44,265 nt of DNA, from assembly GCA_030849805.1 (NCBI GenBank), contig JASANZ010002092.1, positions 1-44,265 of the forward strand. Reading direction: 5' to 3'. Numbering within the stretch: the first letter of the stretch is position 1; each line of letters begins with the position of its first letter. The DNA is from Sergeia podlipaevii (lineage: Eukaryota; Euglenozoa; Kinetoplastea; Trypanosomatida; Trypanosomatidae). The notes beneath the pieces were generated by a model. The model had not been told where the DNA came from. It was given only the letters and a program-made list of their open reading frames with translations, and ran no database searches. A program made the translations under genes and the position numbers. This document shows positions 19,111-27,306 of the stretch, piece after piece.

Positions 19111-22100
19111 TTATTCATAAAAGGCCAAGTAGACCTCTGCGCTACAATCCAACACTACCTTCTCATCCACAATGTCCACGTCGTCGTCATCGCAGCGGAA
19201 CCACACATCGGGCCTCGTGAGGTGTCGCACGTAGGCAATGTAATGCCCAGCATGAAGCGAGCCCCGGTGCGCCACAATGCCAATCAGCTGTCGCTGCAGC
19301 GATGGTGTGCGTGTGTTGCGCTCGCCAAACGCATCGTACTCATCCTCACGTGAGATCTTCGTAGAAAGCGGCGTGGCAGGCTGCCCCGCAGTCCAGTTTG
19401 GAACCGGGTCTACGCTACTAGATGTAGTTGCCTGGTTCGGGCTGCCAGGCGGCGGTGGTGCTGCCGCCGCCCCAGCGGCGTTGTCAAAGGCCGACTTCTC
19501 CCCACTCGGACTCAGCCTTGCCGAACCACGAGACACGTCGACGCTGTTGACGCGAGAGTGGGTCATGCTGTGTCCATCCACCTGCAGCTGCTTACTCGCT
19601 GCCGTGTAATCATATCTACTCTTCTGCAAGTACTCGTCCAGGGTAGACTTGTCGATGCTTCGAAAGCGAGCGGTCAGTACACGCTGGCTACGGTCGCGTG
19701 CGTACTGTTGCAGCACATCGTCGCTCACGAAAGGGGACAAGTCAATCTTGAGAGAAATGTCAACTGGAGTAGTGACTTTAATGAAGTCCTGTGCCTCCTC
19801 ATCGTAGTGGAAGCGGAGCAGGTGCACCGCTAAGGTATCGCCTAGACGTGTAATAGACGTGTGAACCTCGGCGTCTTGATAAAGGCAGTTCTCCATCTTC
19901 GTCTCAGCCTCCTCCGCGGCAGGTATTTTGTGCCTGCTTGTCTTATTCTTCTTGCGCTCCACTTGTTGCTCACGTGCTACGGCGTTGTGCAGCTCCTGCT
20001 CCTGCGTGTTGAGCTTCTTGAAGCAGTGCTCACACGCGTAACGATCCTTGTCTTTGAGAAAGGCTGGCTGGAAGAAAGACTTGATACCCTTCTCGATAGA
20101 GCCCTCAATAGGGATCGAAAGAGACATGAACATCTCCTCGCGTGGGACGCGGTGATGGCACCTGCAGCAGACCACCGCCGTCTCCATGACACCCTCGAAG
20201 CTGATGCGCTTCATTGTCTTCTTTTCCTCTGCGCTCTTGCCCTTGTCAAACTCATCGGCAACACCGTTCACTAAACACAACAAAAGCTCCTGTGCGTCCT
20301 GCTGTTCGTCCTCCTCAAACATCGGACAGAGCTTGCAAATCCGTTGATGGACCGCACGGGCGTACGCGTTAACGGCGCCATTGCGCACGTCCTGGTAGGT
20401 CTGGCGCCTCAGATGATGAATGAGGTTGCACATGGAGAGTGTCAGCTTTCCGGGGCGGTTAGCCACTCCGATGGAGACCAGTGGCTTGCAGAAAAAGTTG
20501 CAGCGCAGCGTGCACTGCATGACCGAGTTAAAGTAACAGAAATAGCTGGAATTAGAGAAGCCTGCTATACGTGCAGTTGTCATCACCCGATCCGTTTCAA
20601 TACGTGTCACAGACCTAGAGTTGTTGGTGGCAGGGCTCATGGGAGTGTTGGGCACCACCTGCGTCTCACCCACGGTCGACTCACATATCTTGTTGCTTCG
20701 CGCCAGCTCTGCTGCTGAGGCATTCCGCTGAAGCGTGCGTTGCTGATGAAACGCTTGCTGCGCCAGCTGCTTCCTCTCCACGTAGTCCATGTACTTGGAA
20801 GGCAGCTGCAGTCGCAGCCCAGTCCGCCGGCAGTAGAGCAAGAACGCAGTGAGCTGCCCAAGTCTGCGCACGTGGCGCTGGCGGCTTGAGTCGCTGTCGT
20901 AGTGACGCCCGTTTACGCGGACTGGTCTGTCCGAGCATCCGGCACACCAGATGAGGTAGCTCCAGTTATCTGGCGGGGTACAGTGAAATTGTGGAGGAGA
21001 AAGTACCGTGCCAGCAGGCAACTGCTGCTGCTGCGGGTATGTGGGGGAGCGCGGGCTCGAAGGCTGTCCACTCATCCCTGTCGGATTCTCAGAGCTGCGA
21101 ATGTTCCCGGCAGGTGAGCTAGGAGAAGAAGAAAGAGAGATGCCCTCGTCGCAGATGCGCTCAAAATTTGAATAAAAGGGCATTTCTCTGCTCAAGTTGG
21201 CCGTTCCGTCCTGAATCTCCTTCACCGTTACGGTAGGGAATAGCACACCCCAGCTTGTCTCCTGCATGGCGTGCCCTGGGTGTGTGCTGACATAGCTGGT
21301 GACTCCGATGAAGATGGAGTGGTACGGGTAGGTGCGCTCCGCTGAGCACGACATGCTCCCGTTCCCATTGCTCGCGAAGTAGTGATTCCCTTCTGCACTG
21401 CCGATACTAACATTATGGAGGTTTGTGGCGTTGCTGCACAGGTTGTTAGAGCTGACACTCACGCTTAAGACTGCCGGCGCCAACCCCGCAGAGGTGCGCC
21501 GACTAAAGTGATGATCGCATGCATGGTCGCGGCAGTAGCAGGCACCGCAGGTAGCGCATAGAAAGAGCTCCCTTTCTGTCCTTGGCGTGATTGGCAGCTC
21601 CTCCTCTTCTGCGGGAAGCCGCTTCACTTCTTTTGAGAGCGTACTACTCTCCTTCTTACTGGAACTTAAAGAAAAGAACTTCTTGATCTTGGCAATGGAT
21701 GAGCCTTGCTTTCCAGCCCCTGGGGTGCTTGGTGCAGCAGTAGGGGTGGCACTGCTGTCTGCGGTGCTCATTGGAGCCACACTCCCATCCGCTGAAAGGC
21801 TGAGGTTGCTGAAAGTACTCTTGAGCTTGCTCCCCTCCGCGCCGCCGCCGCGTGCGGCAGTAGGGCTTGACGCAGTGCCGTTCTTCTGCAGCTCCTGTAC
21901 ACTCTGTGGGCCACATGTTGTGCAGAAGAACTGCATTTCACAAGTGCCAAACTTCTCGCCATGTAGCCACTGCTCACAGAAGGCACCGCGGTAAATGTCA
22001 AAGTCCACATCCTTGACACAATAGCATGAGCTCTGCTTCTTCTTGGGCTCTAGGAGGGAAGAGCGACGCTGCACTCCAGACTTGCCTGAGTTTGTACGGC

Positions 22101-22134
22101 TGTGTGTCGGGTAAGGGACCGGCACAAGCGTCAT
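19111..22134 (-). CDS. Ubiquitin-specific protease (USP, C19 family) with zinc-binding N-terminal region
   Basis: This is a 1007-residue deubiquitinase. The N-terminal ~210 residues hold Cys/His clusters (Cys37 to Cys74; Cys193 to His209, with CATCGACYCRDHACDHH) that resemble a split ZnF-UBP-like module; a further Cys pair is at 397-400. The catalytic domain spans about 523-1007: Cys box GFSNSSYFCYFNS with Cys533 and the oxyanion Asn at 528, QQDAQELL at 611-618, a zinc ribbon (CCRCH at 656-660 and CEHC at 701-704), the LAVHLLRFHYD strand at 768-778, and His box HAGHYIAY with His964 and a run of Asp at 982-985. The full triad is present, so it should remove ubiquitin from proteins. GNTC is replaced by SYFC, which is unusual. 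A disordered insert (about 850-945) splits the catalytic domain. The stop is TAA. Confidence 0.93.
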   Translation of the reverse strand: MTLVPVPYPTHSRTNSGKSGVQRRSSLLEPKKKQSSCYCVKDVDFDIYRGAFCEQWLHGEKFGTCEMQFFCTTCGPQSVQELQKNGTASSPTAARGGGAEGSKLKSTFSNLSLSADGSVAPMSTADSSATPTAAPSTPGAGKQGSSIAKIKKFFSLSSSKKESSTLSKEVKRLPAEEEELPITPRTERELFLCATCGACYCRDHACDHHFSRRTSAGLAPAVLSVSVSSNNLCSNATNLHNVSIGSAEGNHYFASNGNGSMSCSAERTYPYHSIFIGVTSYVSTHPGHAMQETSWGVLFPTVTVKEIQDGTANLSREMPFYSNFERICDEGISLSSSPSSPAGNIRSSENPTGMSGQPSSPRSPTYPQQQQLPAGTVLSPPQFHCTPPDNWSYLIWCAGCSDRPVRVNGRHYDSDSSRQRHVRRLGQLTAFLLYCRRTGLRLQLPSKYMDYVERKQLAQQAFHQQRTLQRNASAAELARSNKICESTVGETQVVPNTPMSPATNNSRSVTRIETDRVMTTARIAGFSNSSYFCYFNSVMQCTLRCNFFCKPLVSIGVANRPGKLTLSMCNLIHHLRRQTYQDVRNGAVNAYARAVHQRICKLCPMFEEDEQQDAQELLLCLVNGVADEFDKGKSAEEKKTMKRISFEGVMETAVVCCRCHHRVPREEMFMSLSIPIEGSIEKGIKSFFQPAFLKDKDRYACEHCFKKLNTQEQELHNAVAREQQVERKKNKTSRHKIPAAEEAETKMENCLYQDAEVHTSITRLGDTLAVHLLRFHYDEEAQDFIKVTTPVDISLKIDLSPFVSDDVLQQYARDRSQRVLTARFRSIDKSTLDEYLQKSRYDYTAASKQLQVDGHSMTHSRVNSVDVSRGSARLSPSGEKSAFDNAAGAAAAPPPPGSPNQATTSSSVDPVPNWTAGQPATPLSTKISREDEYDAFGERNTRTPSLQRQLIGIVAHRGSLHAGHYIAYVRHLTRPDVWFRCDDDDVDIVDEKVVLDCSAEVYLAFYE

Positions 22135-23026
22135 ATTATCAACACTATTTATATAGATAAAGAGGAGGGAGATATATACTAATCAACTGTTGCTCAAAAA
22201 CTGCAGCAGCGTCTTGCTTCTTCTGCCCCTGTTTTTTTTTTCAAAGAGGGAAAAGAAAAAGAGTGCACAAACAGCAAGCACGCTCGTAAGCAAAGGAAAA
22301 AGCCAGCTAAGCAACCGAAGGGGAAAAATTGAAGAAAGAACACTGCCCACAATGTAACGCTATTGGCAAACTCTCTAACTTTTGTTATAAAACACACGCG
22401 TCCAACTACAAACAGAAAAAGAAAAGGGAAAAATCACCAAATCCTTCCTTTCTATGTGACTCTGCCTATTTAAATAAATTGTAAGTAGCGTAGCAAAACT
22501 GTTCAAGCCCTCCTACTTTCTCTTTGCTTTTCTCTTTTTGAAGTCCAGATGGCTTCGTCACACTTTCACTGCAAAATAGCAATGATAATAAAAAACGGCG
22601 GGATGAGATTCTGAAACACGCCGTATGAAGTCTTGATAGTACCTGCTTATGCTGCACACTTTTATACCTCGCCAAATAAAACGAAAATATAAAATAGGTA
22701 TTTATGTAGAAGCAATGCAAGAGCAATAAGACTACTTGACGGTAATTATAGTAAGTGATGATCACTCACTGTTATCGGACAAAAATGTAGAGGAAAAGAA
22801 AAAAAGAAAGAAAAAAAAGAAAGAAAGAATATGCTAAATCGAAAAAAAAAAAATGATGCTAACAACATAGCATGCTCTGTCTAAAATCGAAGTAATATTC
22901 ATTCCTGACTTTATTTCTGATTTCTGACTACCATATTGCCAAGAGTGACAGCCCAAAACCCACCTAACTTGTTGCGGATAATATGTTGGTGTCGCCATTG
23001 CCTTATATAATTTACAAGAACAGCAG
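22135..23026. other. Intergenic, AT-rich; hairpin with T-run near 22848-22873
   Basis: This is the spacer between the JmjC frame and the ubiquitin protease. It shows A/G-rich tracts (about 22795-22830 and 22841-22853) and a 6-bp inverted repeat ATGCTA/TAGCAT at 22856-22873. No protein-like frame was found, nor any sign of a SECIS-type element in the 3' region of the JmjC gene. Confidence 0.55.
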
Positions 23027-24514
23027 TTACCAATCGTCTTTTGAAGAAGACGTGCTGACACTGCTGTTGCTGCTGCCGCTGCTTGTATCACGGGCTTCCT
23101 CAGCCTTTACTCGACTCCTCACACGCAGTTGCACCGCTAGATCATCCCTCCCCGCCTTCCTTAATGCGGTCTGAAAGTCTCTCCGCACCGACCTTCCAGC
23201 ATACGCGTTCATGTCCTCGACGACACGCGAGAACGTATAACGCGAGCAAACATTCTGTGTGACAGCAATAGAAAAGCCAATATTGAGCACCTGATGCCAC
23301 CATCCACTCGGAATGAAAACAATATCACCTGGGAACACCAGTGCCTCTATAGGACTTGTATACTGACTACACTTAGCCTTGCCAGTGCAGTGGCTGACAG
23401 CATGCGCGCTCTCGGTCAGCTTGGGCAGTCGACGGCGATACCAAGCCATGTACGCCTCTGATGCGTAGTACTCGGAATGAATGAGCTTTTCATCGACCCC
23501 AGGTGGCACCGCCTCGGGGGGATAAAAGGAAACTCGCTTGCACCCATCTAGCACCGCATTCCACGCTGACGTGCCATGCGGGTCTTTATGAAAAGGGGAC
23601 CCGCTCCCTTCACCGCCAATAAGAAGCCATCTGTAATCAGGCCGCTGCGCTTCACTCATTAAAGAGAAGTAGTCTTCACTAAAATATTCCAGCACGGCAT
23701 AGTCGGAGCGAAGCTTTGATGCATATTCAGCTCTACCAATACCAGGGGCTAAAGAGGAAGTAGAAGAAGCAAGTACCTTCTTGTCGAAGACATACATGGG
23801 CTTCTCTCCGTTTACAGCGCCGCCATAAGCAAAGTAATCCCGTGCACGGAGACGGAAACGTCGACCATCTGTCGAGCGCCCATTCGTCTTGAGTGGTATA
23901 TCGCCATAGTGAGCACAAAACTCAGCTACACGCCATCGCTGCCGTGCAGGCCAGTCCTCAATGCAGCCCGTCAGTACGACTGGGGTGTTTGTAGACTCGT
24001 ATTGTTCCTTGAACATCTCCACCGAAGGGCAAAAGCGACGATCAACAACGCCAGCAAGGCCCACCTGCTCATCATAGATCACAGGGGACTGCGCCGTTTG
24101 TCGATAGTCACCCGTGCGTGGAGGAAGCAGCGGTACGTAAGGTTCCCGTTCAGCTGCAGATGCGCCTGAGTGCTGCTTGTGCTCCCATGTTTTGTAGAAC
24201 ATGCTCTTTGTGTACGGCGCTGGAAGCGGCACTACATCAAGCAGGTGCTTCCCCATCAGATTGTTATCCTTGTATTCCGATGTTGGGCGTACGAGCTTGA
24301 GGGCGTACGCGGGAGGCCGCAGAAAGTATCCGTCTGATGTAAAGTAGTTGATTCCACCATGTGAAAGACCCAAGTAGGCGTCCTCTAGAACAGTCGGAGA
24401 ATACACTTTGCCCAGTATCTGCTGGTTCCACTCCAGCCCACTTGTTACGCTAGAAGTAATGGGAGTAACAAACAGAGAAGAAGACGACTGCTGAACAGCA
24501 GCATCCTCTAGCAT
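23027..24514 (-). CDS. JMJD6-type JmjC 2-oxoglutarate oxygenase (C-terminal part of an F-box/JmjC gene)
   Basis: The JmjC domain is intact. FHKDPHGTSAWNAVLDGCKRV carries the iron ligands HxD, and VFIPSGWWHQVLN carries the distal His, closely matching JMJD6 (HIDPLGTSAWNAL and VPGGWWHVVLN). Upstream, FCPSVEMFKEQYESTNTPVVL matches the region before the JMJD6 core. Such enzymes use Fe(II) and 2-oxoglutarate to hydroxylate or demethylate protein side chains. The same frame stays open upstream to a TGA at 24574-24572, and directly beyond that TGA lies an F-box frame in phase. The first ATG after the TGA is at 24514 and is used here, giving 495 residues. No pyrimidine tract with AG precedes it, so it probably lies on the F-box mRNA. 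The Ser-rich tail ends in a TAA. Confidence 0.82.
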   Translation of the reverse strand: MLEDAAVQQSSSSLFVTPITSSVTSGLEWNQQILGKVYSPTVLEDAYLGLSHGGINYFTSDGYFLRPPAYALKLVRPTSEYKDNNLMGKHLLDVVPLPAPYTKSMFYKTWEHKQHSGASAAEREPYVPLLPPRTGDYRQTAQSPVIYDEQVGLAGVVDRRFCPSVEMFKEQYESTNTPVVLTGCIEDWPARQRWRVAEFCAHYGDIPLKTNGRSTDGRRFRLRARDYFAYGGAVNGEKPMYVFDKKVLASSTSSLAPGIGRAEYASKLRSDYAVLEYFSEDYFSLMSEAQRPDYRWLLIGGEGSGSPFHKDPHGTSAWNAVLDGCKRVSFYPPEAVPPGVDEKLIHSEYYASEAYMAWYRRRLPKLTESAHAVSHCTGKAKCSQYTSPIEALVFPGDIVFIPSGWWHQVLNIGFSIAVTQNVCSRYTFSRVVEDMNAYAGRSVRRDFQTALRKAGRDDLAVQLRVRSRVKAEEARDTSSGSSNSSVSTSSSKDDW

Positions 24515-24571
24515 ATCGCTATTCTTGCCTAGTGCGCGCTCAATGCGCAGCTGCACTTCGTCATCTCCTCG

Positions 24572-24916
24572 TCATGGCTTCCTCTCCGCTCTACATCTGC
24601 GAATCTTTTCGCTGATAGTAATGGACGGGGGTGTGATGCTCGCCTTGGCATTCAGTACTGTTCGTTTCCACGAGCCTTTAAAAGTAAACTCACCCAGCTT
24701 CGTGGTGGGCTGCACAAAGGGTGCGCTAAGACATATCGAGCGCCACACTGACTCCTCGCTGGCAAGCGTGAAAAGGCACCAGCATGACTGGATGACCTGA
24801 AGCAGATCCTTTGGCTCAAGAAAATTGATGATGCGTCGAAGAGCGCGGGGGGATAAATGTGAAAGACGACCAAGATGAAGGCGGGTGTCACCATCTGCGC
24901 ACTTGCTGCTACTCAT
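24572..24916 (-). CDS. F-box reading frame (N-terminal part of an F-box/JmjC gene), ends at an in-frame TGA
   Basis: This frame has 114 codons. LSHLSPRALRRIINFLEPKD and the following LLQVIQSCWCLFTLASEESVW form a typical F-box (residues about 17-62), followed by FKGSWKRTVL. F-box proteins dock to Skp1 in SCF ubiquitin ligases. F-box followed by JmjC is a known architecture, with the SWK segment normally leading into the JmjC half. Here the frame stops at TGA 24574-24572, and the next codons (R-G-D-D-E-V) continue in the same frame into the JmjC domain. A clean acceptor (T11 then AG at 24931-24932) lies 14 nt before this ATG, so the mature mRNA should start here and carry both halves. It may be a broken gene, a readthrough gene or a sequence error. 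Confidence 0.75.
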   Translation of the reverse strand: MSSSKCADGDTRLHLGRLSHLSPRALRRIINFLEPKDLLQVIQSCWCLFTLASEESVWRSICLSAPFVQPTTKLGEFTFKGSWKRTVLNAKASITPPSITISEKIRRCRAERKP

Positions 24917-25403
24917 GGATGCGGAAAGTGCTAAAAAAAAAAACGTTTTTTTTACCCTTTGGAGCCTCTCTCTTTTCTTTCGCCCTCACCCCCTTTGAAG
25001 CTGTATCCTCAAACGCGATGTTGAACGCTCCCTTGGCAGTATGGCCTACGAATAAAATAAAAAATGAAATGAAGAATTCAAGAAAAAAAAAACATAAAAG
25101 TTGAACATTTCGCTTCGCTTGTGTAGAATGCTGTAGGAATGCGTGCACATACATAAACAAAAAATAGATAAATAAAGCAAAATCATAATGTCTTTATAAT
25201 AGTACGTCGATCTCCTGCAAACAACACTAAAAAATGGAGCATAAAAAAATAGAGAAATGGCAGGAACTTTCTCTGCATAGGTACCCCCATACAAGCAAAC
25301 ATAGTGATCACTCTTCTAACTTCTATTCATAGGGGAAAACAACAAGAAAAAAGAAAGGAAATGCTGACGATGATGCTTCACCAAAAAAAAAGAATACCAA
25401 TCC
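24917..25403. other. Intergenic, AT-rich; no gene seen
   Basis: This spacer between the TMEM107-like gene and the F-box frame carries the acceptor at 24931-24943 and A-runs near 25084-25093 and 25382-25390. No reading frame here looks like protein. Confidence 0.6.
24931..24943 (-). promoter_or_regulatory. Predicted trans-splice acceptor for the F-box/JmjC gene
   Basis: A T11 run on the coding strand is followed directly by AG at 24931-24932. The leader is 14 nt to the F-box ATG. No comparable signal lies between the F-box and JmjC frames. Confidence 0.6.
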
Positions 25404-25901
25404 TCAATGAAACACATCAATGCCGCGGCTATAAGAATATGCCAAAGTAAGTATTTCAAACCCTGTTGGGATAATAGAAAAGATATAGAACACTTGCCAC
25501 AGCCGAGCAATGTGCGCGGTGGCCTGCCACGACACAATGAGAAGCACTCCCGCCGCACAGTCACAGCCTCCCTGAAAGAAGTTTGCCAAACCAAAGCGCA
25601 ACGTGCGAGCGGTGACCACTCCCCATAAATTGAAAAAGAGACAGATATAACTAACGGCAAAGCACAAGGATGTAACACGACGCAAGAAGGCCTTATCCTC
25701 CTCACGGTACCCCAGCGCCAGCGAGGAATGTACGATCATTTCCTCGCTCCCCTGCGCCACACACATGAGCGCGGTAAAGTGCACCACCCACATGGCTAGA
25801 CGAAATGGAATAAGAAAGGTCTCATTTATGCGACGCCCGGCGGTGGGCATAAAGCCACACACACGCCTGAATGAAGGGTTTCCTACTCCCACTATAGTCA
25901 T
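25404..25901 (-). CDS. TMEM107-like four-span ciliary membrane protein
   Basis: The 165-residue product has four hydrophobic segments (about residues 31-50, 78-100, 108-126 and 134-154). The order and sequence resemble human TMEM107 (140 residues): FLIPFRLAMWVVHF matches the first span, and FFQGGCDCAAGVLLIVSW, then WQVFYIFSIIPTGFEILTL, match the last two spans including the conserved P-x-x-x-E. TMEM107 is part of the MKS module at the ciliary transition zone, where it helps control which membrane proteins enter the cilium. A trypanosomatid copy would act at the flagellar base; this is inference. Met18 (ATG at 25850) is a plausible alternative start that fits the family length better, and the first AG after the pyrimidine tract lies between the two ATGs. 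The stop is TGA. Confidence 0.78.
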   Translation of the reverse strand: MTIVGVGNPSFRRVCGFMPTAGRRINETFLIPFRLAMWVVHFTALMCVAQGSEEMIVHSSLALGYREEDKAFLRRVTSLCFAVSYICLFFNLWGVVTARTLRFGLANFFQGGCDCAAGVLLIVSWQATAHIARLWQVFYIFSIIPTGFEILTLAYSYSRGIDVFH

Positions 25902-27306
25902 CGATGTACAATGTAAAAATGGGGAAGAGAGGGGGAAAACTATATAAGGAAGCTCAGCAAACTTGGTAAATGCGAAAGAGTATGGTGTTCTGTCCTTATA
26001 TATATATATGCATCAAGTCTATGATATTGCACAGCTACACTGCACTTCTATATTTTCTATAATACGTTGCGGTCTTGCGAGACGCAAAAGACGCCTAATT
26101 GGTCCTAATTAATGTAGAGAAAAATCTACTTGGTAACGCTGTCTCGAATATACAAAGCAGAAAAGGAGGGTAGGTAAATAATAAATAAATAAATAAAAAG
26201 GAGCATGAAACAGGTATATACACATATCAGATATTTAAACAAAGGGGGAAAGGAGAGAATAATACGCGATGTACGCTCGCTTTCTTCTCACGCCTCACTT
26301 AAAAGATAGCAAACAAACAAAAAAAAAAGAACTTCATTTTGAACTGTTGGCATCACTTTTACTCACATGCATTGCCTCCATCATAAATAAATATATATAT
26401 ATATATCATCTCATACTAAATCTGCTCCTATACTTTCCACATTTGTACTCCCTCATCATTATGATTTTAATAATTCCTATTTTTTCATTTCTTGCCGAGA
26501 TGGCAATAGTGCTTGTAAAACAGAAAAGGAATGACTTTTGAAGAAAAAACAAAATACACATATTTATCGCACTTGAGTATCTTACTACTAAACGTGAAAA
26601 TCTGAGTTTCGCAACACACACAAGTAAGACTCTAGAACGGATGCATTTTGCGGCAGCCTTCCGTTACCCCTGAAGCGCTACTTCTCACTTTGTTTCTTTG
26701 TTCCCCCGTGTTAAAGGGGGACCAATTGCCAACAAAGTGGCGCGTGGAAAAGACTCACTTTTAGGTGTAAGCGTTCAAAAACTCAAGTATGGCTGAGAAA
26801 TGCACACAGAAAAAAGAAAAGGAGTACAGCAAAGTACAGAAAGAAATTGAAAGAAAACAGTGGATTGCTAACATTTAAGGTAGAAGGCACAAGAAGATAC
26901 GCAATAGTTTAAAAAAAAAAAAAAACAGAGGTAGAGAAAGAGAGAGAGGTATAGCAAAGTGCAGGCAGACTATAAATTCACATGTTTCTGCCATTCCGCA
27001 CTCAACACGCAAAAAAAAAAAAAAACCGCCAACAAAAGAAAACGTTACCAAACAAAATCATAAAATATGCAATAAAAAAAAACACGCCACTCAACTATCT
27101 GCGTAGCAACGAGAGATACTGAATACCATCATGGTAGATTCTCATAAAAATTGAATGGAAGTGAAAAAGGGGAGGCAATAGAAAGCTGAGAGGAAACAGA
27201 GAATAAAGTCGCCAATAGCAAGGAGGGTACACTCCCCCCCCTTCCCTCTCCCTCTCCCATCCTCCATGAAATTCTGCTTTACTCTTCGCAAAATGAGCTA
27301 AGCCCT
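25902..27306. other. Intergenic 1.4 kb with structured RNA candidate
   Basis: This spacer lies between the DHHC gene and the TMEM107-like gene. Most of it is AT-rich with A-runs (26910-26924, 27011-27025) and an AT run at 26390-26406. A segment around 26640-26760 is more GC-balanced and holds a long hairpin annotated separately. A short hairpin TTGC-G-GTCT/AGAC-GCAA lies at 26067-26087. No protein-coding frame was found. Confidence 0.55.
26680..26739 (-). ncRNA. Candidate single-hairpin H/ACA-type snoRNA (AGA box)
   Basis: Read on the minus strand, CACTTTGTT (26739-26731) pairs perfectly with AACAAAGTG (26694-26686) as a 9-bp lower stem. Inside, CCCCC (26707-26703, read as the opposite strand of GGGGG at 26716-26720) forms a 5-6 bp upper stem with an 8-nt loop. 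The two stems are separated by an asymmetric internal loop of 9 and 7 nt, the size of a pseudouridylation pocket. AGA (26685-26683) follows the lower stem with no gap, and lies 16 nt from the base of the upper stem. One hairpin plus an AGA box instead of ACA is the known form of trypanosomatid H/ACA guide RNAs. No target was tested. The plus strand forms the same stem but lacks a box after it. Confidence 0.38.

Noticed and set aside
24554..24556. GTG as the start of the JmjC protein
   Set aside because: Nuclear genes of kinetoplastids start with ATG. GTG here is an ordinary Val codon between the TGA and the first in-frame ATG at 24514.
24572..24574. UGA decoded as selenocysteine
   Set aside because: No SECIS-like structure was seen in the JmjC 3' region, and JmjC/F-box proteins are not known selenoproteins. 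A nonsense change, readthrough or sequence error is more likely.
24572..24574. UGA reassigned to tryptophan across the genome
   Set aside because: Pyridoxal kinase, the TMEM107-like, NOM1 and reticulon-like genes all end in TGA at the expected protein length, so TGA acts as a stop here.
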